Origin: Dethiosulfatibacter sp.
GTDB lineage: Bacteria; Bacillota_A; Clostridia; Tissierellales; Dethiosulfatibacteraceae
Assembly: GCA_019084435.1 (NCBI GenBank)
Contig: JAHRFV010000168.1
Span: forward strand, 1-17,221
DNA: 17,221 nucleotides
Direction of reading: 5' to 3'
Position 1 is the stretch's first letter; every line of letters begins with the position of its first letter. The notes under the pieces were generated by a model. That model ran no database searches. It worked only from the letters and a program-made list of their open reading frames with translations, and was not told where the DNA came from. The position numbers were made by a program, and so were the translations under genes. Positions 7,581 to 15,397 of this stretch are shown in pieces.

Positions 7581-9311
7581 ATGGTAAAAATACTTCTCTT
7601 GCTGGATGAAAACAATCAAATAAAAAAAATAAGTGCTAATACGACGGATTTACCTCTGAATATTGGAGACGGAATTGATTGCTTATTTCCTGATCAAGTC
7701 TGCAAAGACATGGTCAGATATATACAGGGGTGCAGACTATCGGATGATTCAACAACAGCGACATCCCAGATTATCCTGGGTGACAGTATTGTTTCAGTTG
7801 CTGTGTTTATCATTCATTTTAACGGAGTGGTGTCCATTTTGATATTGGACGGCTCTGCTTTGGATGTAAGATCACATGACGAATGTTTCAGAATATATAA
7901 TGATTATATTAATCTCATGCGAGAGGAATTTAGAAAATTTTCGAGAAGAGCCAACAGTGATAATGTGAATCAACTTCAAGAGTTTCATGAATTGAACAAT
8001 GAGTTGATTAATACCAAGAGACTACTGCAAAAATCCAACGCTAAACTGAACACATTAAATGCAGCTTTGGAGGGCAGATTGGTTAAGGATGCCTTGACTG
8101 GACTTGTCAGTAGATATCAATATTGGACTGCGATTGAACAGATGATACAAAGACATAATAACAAACAAGGGATTTTTGTCTTCATTGACCTCGATGGATT
8201 TAAGTCTGTTAATGACACGTTTGGACACTCTGCTGGAGATCAATTTTTAGTTGAATTTGGTAGAAGACTGAACAGCATTGATTTGGAAGAATCTATTAAA
8301 ATTAGGATAGCAGGTGATGAATTCGCCCTTTATATACATGGCTATGAGACAGTAAAACTTGATAGTATTGAAGAGATATGGGAAAAGATAAATTCTAATG
8401 TTTTGTATGGACCTATTGAAATCAATGGCATTATGATTCCGGTGTCAGTAAGCTGTGGAATGGCTGTATATGGTAAAGACACTGATAATATCGGACAACT
8501 CATTGAGTACGCGGATTTTGCCATGTATCGGTCTAAGAAAAGCGGAAAAGGAAGATATACATTATTCAAGCAAAGTGAATATATCAAGCATTTTGAGAAT
8601 GATGAGAGGATTGAAGAGTTAAATAGAATTATTAGAGATAAGGATTTTTATCACGTGTTCCAACCGTTTATTGGTTCGGACAAAGGAAGAATAGAGGGAT
8701 ATAGTGTACAATTAAGAACGAGATCAAAAGTTTTCAAAGACACAATGGACTTAATCAGTTTTGCTTATGAAGTAGGCAGCTACAGAGACTTGGATAGGGT
8801 TAGCATGAGCAATATAAAGATTACTGATGACTTCAAGGAAAAGATAAAGCACAAAAGCCTATTGGTAACTCACGGACCGTATCCAATTGCTGATGAGGTT
8901 GTATCTAGTCTCTATGCGGATACACTTAAAGATGTCAGCATAGTGTTTGAAATATGGATGCCAATCAATATTGAACCACAAGAGATGACTAAAATAAGGG
9001 AATCAAGCAGGCTTATAAATGGACGGATAGCGCTTGCAAACTTTGGTGTGGAAAACACCGATAATCTAATTATGCTGGCTACTGAACCGGATATCATCAG
9101 ATTTAATAAAAAATTGGTTCGCAGAGCGATGATTGACGAGAATACTGAGAAAGTATTGAAAAATATTGTTGCCTATTGTAAAATCCAGGGGACAAAAACC
9201 TTGGGTGACTTTATTGAAAATGAAGAAGATCTAGCTTTTCTTAAAAACCTGGGAGTTGATTATCTTCAGGGATTTTACATCAGCTATCCAAAGGATAATA
9301 GCGAGAATTAG
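7581..9311 (+). CDS. GGDEF protein with a degenerate C-terminal EAL domain
   Basis: This 576-residue protein is probably a cytoplasmic diguanylate cyclase or c-di-GMP effector. Residues 1-115 form a mixed alpha/beta region, perhaps a divergent PAS fold, followed by a coiled coil (about 128-165). The GGDEF domain (about 170-338) keeps DALTGL (170-175), metal-binding D203 in FIDLDGFKSVND, and AGDEF (244-248). The Ala variant is known in some active cyclases. No RxxD inhibitory site precedes it. The EAL-like domain (about 345-570) has lost its catalytic residues: EAL is SVQ (375-377) and the DDFG loop is ANFG (486-489), although QGFYISYP near the end is kept. It should not hydrolyse c-di-GMP. 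ATG 7581 is chosen because AGGTGG overlaps the stop of the preceding gene; an in-frame extension to 7464 would overlap that gene. Confidence 0.9.
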   Translation: MVKILLLLDENNQIKKISANTTDLPLNIGDGIDCLFPDQVCKDMVRYIQGCRLSDDSTTATSQIILGDSIVSVAVFIIHFNGVVSILILDGSALDVRSHDECFRIYNDYINLMREEFRKFSRRANSDNVNQLQEFHELNNELINTKRLLQKSNAKLNTLNAALEGRLVKDALTGLVSRYQYWTAIEQMIQRHNNKQGIFVFIDLDGFKSVNDTFGHSAGDQFLVEFGRRLNSIDLEESIKIRIAGDEFALYIHGYETVKLDSIEEIWEKINSNVLYGPIEINGIMIPVSVSCGMAVYGKDTDNIGQLIEYADFAMYRSKKSGKGRYTLFKQSEYIKHFENDERIEELNRIIRDKDFYHVFQPFIGSDKGRIEGYSVQLRTRSKVFKDTMDLISFAYEVGSYRDLDRVSMSNIKITDDFKEKIKHKSLLVTHGPYPIADEVVSSLYADTLKDVSIVFEIWMPINIEPQEMTKIRESSRLINGRIALANFGVENTDNLIMLATEPDIIRFNKKLVRRAMIDENTEKVLKNIVAYCKIQGTKTLGDFIENEEDLAFLKNLGVDYLQGFYISYPKDNSEN

Positions 9312-9331
9312 TAGCATGGGAGGTGTTAAAA

Positions 9332-10324
9332 ATGGATAAGGCATTAAAAAGGACTTTAGCCTGGACAGGAATAGGGCTGTTGTTGTTACTGCTTTTGATA
9401 GTAGTGAACCAAATCAGCCAGATTTTTATGGCAGCATCAACCATACATCCTGCCTTCGGGAAACTGGTGACCATACTGCTATCCATGTTTTTTGCGATTA
9501 TATTTCTGGTCCCGTTATTTGGTTTTTTGAAGCTTAGAAAGCCATTGGAATTACCAGATGAGACCAATGTTGAAGCTTACAGTAACTACCTGAATACATT
9601 GAAGAAAAGACTAATGAAAAACAACTATATAAGGGAAGCGAATTTTACTTTTGATGAGAACTTAGAGTTGGTTCCTCAGATAGAGGCTGCACACGAAGTA
9701 TTGAATCAGGAGACGTTTAAAATTATAAAGGAATCTTCTTCAACGGTGTTCCTGACAACAGCCATATCGCAAAACGGGATTTTGGATGCTTTCTTTGTCT
9801 TGACAAATCTATCAAGAATGGTATGGCAAATAAGTCATATCTACAATCAAAGACCCAATACAAAAGAGATTTTGTACCTATATGCCAATGTGGCGGCAAC
9901 TGTCTTAATGGCAAGAGAAATTGAAGATCTAGCCCTTATGGATGAACAATTGCAACCAGTCATCAACTCATTGATTGGGGGGACGTTAGGAACGTTGGTC
10001 CCAGGAGCGATGGCAGTGACAAATCTTATAGTTAACTCTATCATACAAGGATCAGCCAATGCTTTTTTGACATTAAGAGTTGGCATAATAGCTAGAAAAT
10101 ATTCTTCAAGCTTGACTCAGACGGATAAAAAACTGATTAAAAGGTCAGCTACTCTAGAAGCATGCGGTATGCTCGGTGTGATTGTTCAGCAAAACTCCGT
10201 TTCAATTATGAAGGCTTTTGTCACCGCTTCAAGAAAAGCAACTATTGATAAAACTGTGGATAAAATTAAAGACAGTGCTAATAAAACAGGGACTTTCATG
10301 AAGGACATTTTTCATAAACAGTAA
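9332..10324 (+). CDS. DUF697/YcjF-like membrane protein
   Basis: This 330-residue protein has two N-terminal membrane helices (about 8-32 and 42-68). A helical soluble region follows, with a segment around 150-200 (ISQNGILDAFFVL onward) that resembles the DUF697/YcjF family of uncharacterised membrane proteins. A Gly/Ala-rich hydrophobic stretch (about 205-250) may be membrane-embedded, and the C-terminus is basic. The function is unknown; relatives sit near GTPases or stress genes in other bacteria. GGGAGGTG (9318-9325) lies six bases before ATG 9332, so the GTG at 9323 is rejected as start because it is part of that site. It follows the GGDEF gene by 20 bases and is the last gene of the plus-strand operon, before a strong terminator. 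Confidence 0.75.
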   Translation: MDKALKRTLAWTGIGLLLLLLLIVVNQISQIFMAASTIHPAFGKLVTILLSMFFAIIFLVPLFGFLKLRKPLELPDETNVEAYSNYLNTLKKRLMKNNYIREANFTFDENLELVPQIEAAHEVLNQETFKIIKESSSTVFLTTAISQNGILDAFFVLTNLSRMVWQISHIYNQRPNTKEILYLYANVAATVLMAREIEDLALMDEQLQPVINSLIGGTLGTLVPGAMAVTNLIVNSIIQGSANAFLTLRVGIIARKYSSSLTQTDKKLIKRSATLEACGMLGVIVQQNSVSIMKAFVTASRKATIDKTVDKIKDSANKTGTFMKDIFHKQ

Positions 10325-10346
10325 TCACTCCATCAACGAGATTGCT

Positions 10347-10390
10347 TTGAGGGATCGGTATTCAGTTGTACCGAGCTCTCAATATTTTTT
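10347..10390 (+). terminator. Intrinsic terminator of the cobalamin sensor/GGDEF/DUF697 operon
   Basis: Bases 10347-10360 pair with 10369-10382 around an 8-base loop, a 14-position stem with one A-G mismatch and one G-T pair. A run of six T residues (10385-10390) follows after two bases. It separates the plus-strand operon from galE. Confidence 0.85.
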
Positions 10391-10445
10391 GCGGAGTCTC
10401 TATGATGATTTTCGATAAATATATCAATGAAAGGAGATGCAATTT

Positions 10446-11456
10446 ATGAACATACTTGTAACAGGAGGAGCCGGTTATATTGGAAGTCACACTGCTGTTG
10501 AGCTTTTGAATGAGGGACATGGTATCGTTTTATTGGATAATTTCAGCAACAGCAAACCTGAGACAATCAACAGGATTAAGATGATTACCGGGAAAAGTTT
10601 TAAGTCATATAATGTTGATCTTTTGGACAAAACAAAACTTGAGAAGATATTTGAAGAAAATCAGTTAGATGCGGTTATCCATTTTGCAGGCGTAAAAGCG
10701 GTAGGTGAATCGGTGGAAAAACCTATTGAGTACTATCGCAATAATGTGGTTGGTACTTTGGTTTTGTGCGAGACAATGAACAGATACAATGTTAAGAAAA
10801 TGGTATTCAGTTCTTCCGCTACTGTTTATGGGACAGATAATGCTTCACCTTTGACGGAAGACATGGCATTAAGCACTACTAACCCTTACGGAAGCACCAA
10901 GATGATGATAGAGAGGATATTGAATGACCTGTGTTATTCAGACCGGGATTGGCATGTATCGATATTAAGATATTTCAATCCCATAGGAGCCCATGAAAGT
11001 GGTTTGATAGGTGAAGACCCAAATGGAGAACCCAATAATTTGATGCCTTATATCACTCAAGTAGCTGTGGGAATCAGGGATAAGCTCACCATATTTGGAA
11101 ATGATTATCCAACACATGATGGAACGGGTATCAGGGATTATATTCATGTTGTTGATTTAGCAAAAGGCCACATAAAAGCATTGGAAAGAGTTCTTAAAGA
11201 ACCTGGTTTTGAAGTGTTCAATCTTGGTATGGGAATTGGCTGCAGTGTCTTGGATCTGATCAGGTACTTTGAAGAAGCTACTGACATTAAGATTCCTTTC
11301 ATTGTAAGTGCAAGAAGACCCGGTGACGTAGCAGTTTGCTATGCGAATCCTGAAAAGGCAGCGCGAGTTTTGAATTGGAGGGCAATGAAAGATATCAAAG
11401 AGATGTGCAGGGATTCATGGAGATGGCAATCAAAAAACCCACAGGGGTATAAATGA
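10446..11456 (+). CDS. galE: UDP-glucose 4-epimerase
   Basis: GalE interconverts UDP-glucose and UDP-galactose in the cytoplasm, using bound NAD, and supplies UDP-galactose for surface polysaccharides or the Leloir pathway. The 336 residues match the family length. The Rossmann fingerprint TGGAGYIGSH is at 6-15, the SSSATVYG motif at 122-129 supplies the catalytic Ser124, and the Y148-x3-K152 pair is intact. The C-terminal sugar-binding part contains the ARRPGDV segment. I start at ATG 10446: AAGGAG (10431-10436) is nine bases upstream, while an ATG at 10437 touches that site. It stands alone, with no galK or galT nearby, which points to polysaccharide synthesis rather than galactose use. No clear promoter could be picked in 10391-10445. 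Confidence 0.96.
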   Translation: MNILVTGGAGYIGSHTAVELLNEGHGIVLLDNFSNSKPETINRIKMITGKSFKSYNVDLLDKTKLEKIFEENQLDAVIHFAGVKAVGESVEKPIEYYRNNVVGTLVLCETMNRYNVKKMVFSSSATVYGTDNASPLTEDMALSTTNPYGSTKMMIERILNDLCYSDRDWHVSILRYFNPIGAHESGLIGEDPNGEPNNLMPYITQVAVGIRDKLTIFGNDYPTHDGTGIRDYIHVVDLAKGHIKALERVLKEPGFEVFNLGMGIGCSVLDLIRYFEEATDIKIPFIVSARRPGDVAVCYANPEKAARVLNWRAMKDIKEMCRDSWRWQSKNPQGYK

Positions 11457-11476
11457 GGTAAATATTTCAGTTACAG

Positions 11477-11505
11477 TTCAAAAACCTATAGATTTGATAT
11501 ATAAT
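11477..11505 (+). promoter_or_regulatory. Candidate promoter of the HD-hydrolase/AEC operon
   Basis: TTCAAA (11477-11482) and a perfect TATAAT (11500-11505) are separated by 17 bases. The expected start is near 11512 and the HD-domain gene's AAGGAG is at 11521. Confidence 0.65.
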
Positions 11506-11535
11506 ATGTAATTATGTTTAAAGGAGCGTACAAAA

Positions 11536-12102
11536 ATGGAAATAACAAGAGAGAAAGCATTAGCTTTATTTAAAAATCACATTGATTCGGATAGCCTTAT
11601 CAAGCATTGTCTTGCGGTTGAAGGAGCAATGAGAGGGTGTGCGAAGCATTACAAAGAAGATGTTGAGGTATGGGGTGTTTGTGGTCTTTTACATGACATA
11701 GATTTTCAAAAGTGGCCAAGCAATCATCTCGAAATGGCTCCCACAATTCTTAGGGAGGCAGGTTACCCTGAAAATTTTATACAAGCTGTGCTAGGACACG
11801 GAGACTTCACCTTGGTTGCCAGGGAGACACAGATGGCTAAATGCCTGTATGCAGTGGATCAGATGGCGTCATTTATTATTGCTGTAGCGCTTATGAGACC
11901 GACCGGATTGGAAGGTATGACAGCAAAATCCGTAAAGAAAAAAATGAAAGATAAGGCTTTTGCAAGAGCGGTTGACCGTGATGAAATGCAAAAGGGTGCT
12001 GATGAATTAGGTATGGATATTGGTGATCTTATTAACATCGTTATCGAAGCGTTGCAAAAAAGAGAGTTGGAGTTGAATGACATTGGGATTTCAATGATGT
12101 AG
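11536..12102 (+). CDS. HD-domain metal-dependent phosphohydrolase
   Basis: This 188-residue protein belongs to the HD superfamily of metal-dependent phosphohydrolases. The complete metal quartet is visible: H24, the HD pair H53-D54 in GLLHDIDF, and D108 in LYAVDQM. H64 and H88 are further conserved candidates. The remaining C-terminal part is helical and basic. Similar short HD proteins are uncharacterised hydrolases, probably acting on nucleotides or related phosphoesters; the substrate cannot be read here. AAGGAG (11521-11526) lies nine bases before the ATG and a good promoter precedes it. The transporter gene starts 18 bases after its stop, so the pair is probably co-transcribed. Confidence 0.85.
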   Translation: MEITREKALALFKNHIDSDSLIKHCLAVEGAMRGCAKHYKEDVEVWGVCGLLHDIDFQKWPSNHLEMAPTILREAGYPENFIQAVLGHGDFTLVARETQMAKCLYAVDQMASFIIAVALMRPTGLEGMTAKSVKKKMKDKAFARAVDRDEMQKGADELGMDIGDLINIVIEALQKRELELNDIGISMM

Positions 12103-12120
12103 TCTTAAAAGGAGCCTTAA

Positions 12121-13074
12121 ATGGAATATCTGAGTATCAGCTTTCAAGCACTTGCCCCATTGATTATTATGGTTTTGATTGGTTATATCTTGAAAAAGGC
12201 AAATATTGCTGATGAATCATTTAATCAGAAGAGTTCAACCATCCTTTTCAAGCTTGCATTTCCAGTAATGCTTTTTTACAATATAACAAATGCTGACGTT
12301 GAGTTTGTTTTTGACTGGAATACCTGGCGATTTATCATACTGGCTTGTTCAATAGTGCTGGCTTCATATTTCATAGCATTCTTGATTGCAGAGAAGTATA
12401 ATTGGGATAATAAAACCAAAGGAGCATTTGTTCAAGGCGCATATAGAGGCAATTATATTATTATTGGATTCGCCATTCTGGAGAATCTTTTTGGAAATGA
12501 AGTATCAGTAGGAATGAGCCTTATAACTGCCTTCATAGTTCCGTTATTCAATGCATTGGCGGTTATTAATTTTACATACTATGAACCAGAGTATGACAAA
12601 ATCAATTATTGGGAGATGTTTAAAGGGACTATCAAGAATCCTTTAATCATCAGTATTTTATTAGCACTGCTGTTTAATTATCTAAACATTAAAGTACCTG
12701 TCACTATAAATGATACATTGTACATGATAAGAGGTATTGCGGTACCGATGGCTCTTATAAACATCGGATCTATGTTTACTCTAAAGACTGGCATCAGTGA
12801 AAGGAAACCTCTCTTTTTGGCAGTTCTATTCAAAGTTGTTCTGTTTCCTTTGATATTCACAATTGCTGCAATACTATTTGGGTACAGAGGACCTTCGCTA
12901 GGGATTTTATTTGTATTGCTGGCGTCACCAACAGCGACAGTTTCATTCATTATGGCTAAAGCTATGAATAGCAATGACACACTGGCAGCAGCTATCATTG
13001 TCTTTTCTACAGCCGCTTCATTTTTCACGATTTTTATAGGCATCACAATGCTTAAAGCCTTGGGATTCTTTTAA
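12121..13074 (+). CDS. AEC-family (auxin efflux carrier type) transporter
   Basis: This 317-residue integral membrane protein belongs to the AEC family. It has the usual length and about ten membrane helices in two halves, starting with a segment that ends GYILKKANI and a helix-breaking run with FPVMLFYNI. Bacterial members are secondary carriers of organic acids such as malate, or of amino acids, but this sequence does not fix the substrate. AAAAGGAG (12107-12114) lies six bases before the ATG, and the gene probably shares the transcript of the HD-domain gene. Just downstream, AATTGTAA (13073-13080) and TTACAATT (13096-13103) form an inverted repeat without a T tract, so I do not call a terminator. 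Confidence 0.88.
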   Translation: MEYLSISFQALAPLIIMVLIGYILKKANIADESFNQKSSTILFKLAFPVMLFYNITNADVEFVFDWNTWRFIILACSIVLASYFIAFLIAEKYNWDNKTKGAFVQGAYRGNYIIIGFAILENLFGNEVSVGMSLITAFIVPLFNALAVINFTYYEPEYDKINYWEMFKGTIKNPLIISILLALLFNYLNIKVPVTINDTLYMIRGIAVPMALINIGSMFTLKTGISERKPLFLAVLFKVVLFPLIFTIAAILFGYRGPSLGILFVLLASPTATVSFIMAKAMNSNDTLAAAIIVFSTAASFFTIFIGITMLKALGFF

Positions 13075-13094
13075 TTGTAAGTCTTTAAAGATAT

Positions 13095-13123
13095 TTTACA
13101 ATTAGTTGGTAAATCTATATAAT
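13095..13123 (+). promoter_or_regulatory. Sigma-A promoter of the AI-2E-family gene
   Basis: TTTACA (13095-13100), 17 bases, and a perfect TATAAT (13118-13123) make a near-consensus promoter. A small repeat, GAGTT (13125-13129) and AACTC (13135-13139), sits across the expected start point. It could be a weak operator, but I have no support beyond its position. Confidence 0.8.
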
Positions 13124-13167
13124 AGAGTTGACAAAACTCAATACAAGATAAAGGGGTTGTTGCCAAT

Positions 13168-14286
13168 ATGGAAGAAAAAAAGAATAGTAGGTATTATCTG
13201 ACTTATATTCCTGTTTTTATTGTGCTAGTAGTCATATTCAAGTTTATATATCAGGATAATGGCTTGTCTAAAATATTTAACATACTGGTCCCAATACTTA
13301 CAGGTATTTTTTTGGCTATGGTTCTAAATCCCCTTATGAAGGCATTTAGAAAGGTTTTCAGATTCAAGCTCGTATCAATTATTCTAGCTTACGCTACATT
13401 TATCAGTTTCATAATGATGGTGGCATTTATAATCACACCACAGATAGCAAGAAGCATCACTGCTTTAATCAGAGATCTACCTAGACTGATTGCGGGTATA
13501 GAGAATTTTTTTCAGAATCCTCCTGAAATTTTTGATTTTCTCGAGACAGACGAGATATATGCTTACTATCAAAGTATCATTCCTGAAATTGTCACCCGAA
13601 CAACCCTTTTGATTAACACACTTGCTAACAGGACAATAGCAAGTGCAATTAATGTCGTTTATGCGTTGATTAATTTTATTATAGCTATAGTTATTTCTGT
13701 GTATTTGCTGTGGGATAAGGGAACTTTCAAAAAGCTCTACCAAAAAGTTATCTACTCATTTTTCGAAAAAGAAACATCTAATCAGATTATAAAACTGGCA
13801 TCTGAACTGAATCAAAATGTTATCAGGTTTATTATAGGTAAAATAATTGACTCATCCATAATAGGACTCATGGCTTATTTAGGAATTCGTTATATTATAC
13901 AAGCGGAGTATCCATTGATACTGGCTTTGATCATCGGGATTGCCAATATGATTCCATATTTCGGACCACTGATTGGTGGGGTACCGGCAGTTATTATTAC
14001 ACTCCTGGTGGACCCTGGAAAAGGTCTTTGGATGACTCTATTTATATTGGCTTTACAGCAGTTTGATGGTCTGATTCTGGGCCCTAAAATATTGGGCATC
14101 CAGTTAAACCTAAAACCTGTGTGGATTATTAGCGCAATCATTGTAGGTGGCGGACTTTATGGTGTGGCAGGAATGTTTTTCGCTACCCCTATAGCCGCAT
14201 TAATTAAAACTATCATGAATAATTATATGGAATTCAAACTTATGCATGAAGAATTTGATTTTATAAAAAAAGAAAACGAGTCATAG
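13168..14286 (+). CDS. AI-2E family (UPF0118) membrane transporter
   Basis: This 372-residue polytopic membrane protein belongs to the AI-2E/UPF0118 family. Two hydrophobic N-terminal segments (about 8-25 and 32-55) are followed by further helices, a central soluble loop, and the conserved C-terminal block with PYFGPLIGGVPAVI and the GVAGMFFATPIAALIK end. The family includes TqsA-type AI-2 exporters, but also Na+/H+ antiporters, so the name should not be read as a function. AAGGGG (13151-13156) lies 11 bases before the ATG, a slightly long spacing. It has its own near-consensus promoter and is followed by a terminator, so it is probably monocistronic. Confidence 0.9.
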   Translation: MEEKKNSRYYLTYIPVFIVLVVIFKFIYQDNGLSKIFNILVPILTGIFLAMVLNPLMKAFRKVFRFKLVSIILAYATFISFIMMVAFIITPQIARSITALIRDLPRLIAGIENFFQNPPEIFDFLETDEIYAYYQSIIPEIVTRTTLLINTLANRTIASAINVVYALINFIIAIVISVYLLWDKGTFKKLYQKVIYSFFEKETSNQIIKLASELNQNVIRFIIGKIIDSSIIGLMAYLGIRYIIQAEYPLILALIIGIANMIPYFGPLIGGVPAVIITLLVDPGKGLWMTLFILALQQFDGLILGPKILGIQLNLKPVWIISAIIVGGGLYGVAGMFFATPIAALIKTIMNNYMEFKLMHEEFDFIKKENES

Positions 14287-14320
14287 TTGGCACAATTATT
14301 GCTGTGGACAAATAATATAT

Positions 14321-14375
14321 AAAAAGGGGATATGTTGACAACAGTGTTGATAACATTGTAAAAACCCCTTTTTTT
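14321..14375 (+). terminator. Intrinsic terminator after the AI-2E-family gene, with a long two-part stem
   Basis: AAAAAGGGG (14321-14329) pairs with CCCCTTTTT (14365-14373), and T residues continue to 14375. The enclosed stretch folds again: ATGTTG (14332-14337) pairs with TAACAT (14351-14356, one G-T pair), and CAAC (14339-14342) pairs with GTTG (14346-14349). The outer stem alone is a standard terminator. Confidence 0.75.
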
Positions 14376-14404
14376 GTGGACAAACCCACAGAATTGTTGG
14401 AAAA

Positions 14405-14434
14405 TTAACAAAATAACTGTTGATAACTTATTAA
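14405..14434 (+). promoter_or_regulatory. Weak candidate promoter of the radical SAM/sigI transcript
   Basis: TTAACA (14405-14410), 18 bases, and TATTAA (14429-14434) lie just before the radical SAM gene. An alternative is TTGACA (14335-14340) with TGTAAA (14357-14362) inside the terminator stem. Neither is strong. Confidence 0.3.
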
Positions 14435-14461
14435 GAATTTCTGGAAAGGCTGTTGAAAAAA

Positions 14462-15397
14462 ATGTTTGGAGACTTAAGATATCGAACATTAAACTACGAA
14501 CTTAAAAAAACATTCGGAGAGAAAATAATTAAACTATCTGTCAACGGTGGATTTACTTGCCCGAACAGAGACGGATCCAAAGGGTATAATGGTTGCATAT
14601 TTTGTTCAGAAACTGGTGGTGGCGATTTTGCTGGAGATCCGGATTTTAGCATTACTCAGCAGATAGAGCAACAAATAGCTTTGTTGAGCAAAAAATGGAA
14701 ATCAGAACGATATATAGTTTATTTTGGCGCTTATTCCAATACTTACGGTAGCATTGATGAACTGAGAAAAAAATACTATGAGGCTTTAGATCATCCGAAT
14801 GTGATTGGTTTAGCCATAGCAACGAGAGCAGATTGCTTATCTGAAGAAGTAATCATGCTTTTGGAGGAAATAAATGACATCTGTTTTTTATGGGTAGAGA
14901 TTGGTTTGCAAACGATAAATCAAAGTACTGCGGATTTGATTCGCAGAGGATATGATATGGATTTATTTGAAGATAGGTTTAATCGATTGAAGGCTTCTAA
15001 TATCAAGGTTGTGTTGCATATGATACTAGGGTTACCCGGTGAAAACAGAGAAGATATCCTAAAAACAGCTTATTATATTTCGCATATTATTCCATGGGGT
15101 GTCAAACTACATTTGTTGCATGTCGTGAAAAATACTGACCTGGAAGCATATTACAATCAGATTGGTTTTATTTTGATGGAGATGAATGAATATGTCAGCT
15201 TGGTGTGTGATTGTATTGAAAGACTTCCCGATAGTATAGTCCTGCATCGTATTACTGGGGATGGGAAAAAGAGCGATCTTGTTGGTCCTCTCTGGAGTTT
15301 GAACAAATTAAAGGTCATATCAGAGATTAATAAGGAAATGACACTTCGAAATTCAATTCAGGGGTGCAAATATGAACAAAAACATAATGCAAAATGA
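14462..15397 (+). CDS. Radical SAM protein, TIGR01212/YhcC type
   Basis: This 311-residue radical SAM protein belongs to the TIGR01212/YhcC group. The 4Fe-4S cluster cysteines are C33, C45 and C48 in FTCPNRDG and GCIFC, a C-x11-C-x2-C spacing that is usual for this group and unlike the classic C-x3-C-x2-C. The GGGDFAG stretch, the WVEIGLQ strand with its catalytic-barrel Glu, and LGLPGE are also typical. The family is related to Elp3 but its reaction is not established, to my knowledge. ATG 14462 fits the family N-terminus (MFGDLRYRTLNY); a TTG at 14453 is closer to the AAAGG ribosome site, so the start is not certain. The 3' end overlaps sigI by 26 bases in another frame, so the two are co-transcribed. 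Confidence 0.9.
   Translation: MFGDLRYRTLNYELKKTFGEKIIKLSVNGGFTCPNRDGSKGYNGCIFCSETGGGDFAGDPDFSITQQIEQQIALLSKKWKSERYIVYFGAYSNTYGSIDELRKKYYEALDHPNVIGLAIATRADCLSEEVIMLLEEINDICFLWVEIGLQTINQSTADLIRRGYDMDLFEDRFNRLKASNIKVVLHMILGLPGENREDILKTAYYISHIIPWGVKLHLLHVVKNTDLEAYYNQIGFILMEMNEYVSLVCDCIERLPDSIVLHRITGDGKKSDLVGPLWSLNKLKVISEINKEMTLRNSIQGCKYEQKHNAK

Larger units (their letters stand above)
14303..14459 (+). repeat. Cluster of TGTKGAYAA 9-mers (DnaA-box-like, same orientation)
   Basis: TGTGGACAA occurs at 14303-14311 and 14375-14383, TGTTGATAA at 14345-14353 and 14418-14426, and TGTTGACAA at 14333-14341. All are on the plus strand. The looser copies TGTTGGAAA (14395-14403) and TGTTGAAAA (14451-14459) continue the series. 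The reverse of the standard DnaA box is TGTGGATAA; four of the copies differ from it at one position and one at two. Two copies form part of a terminator stem, so folding may explain some of the repetition. No dnaA or dnaN is near. Confidence 0.5.

Noticed and set aside
14303..14459. A chromosomal replication origin
   Set aside because: DnaA-box-like words are present, but no perfect TTATCCACA, no dnaA, dnaN or other replication genes, and no separate AT-rich unwinding region is evident. At most a DnaA-binding cluster.
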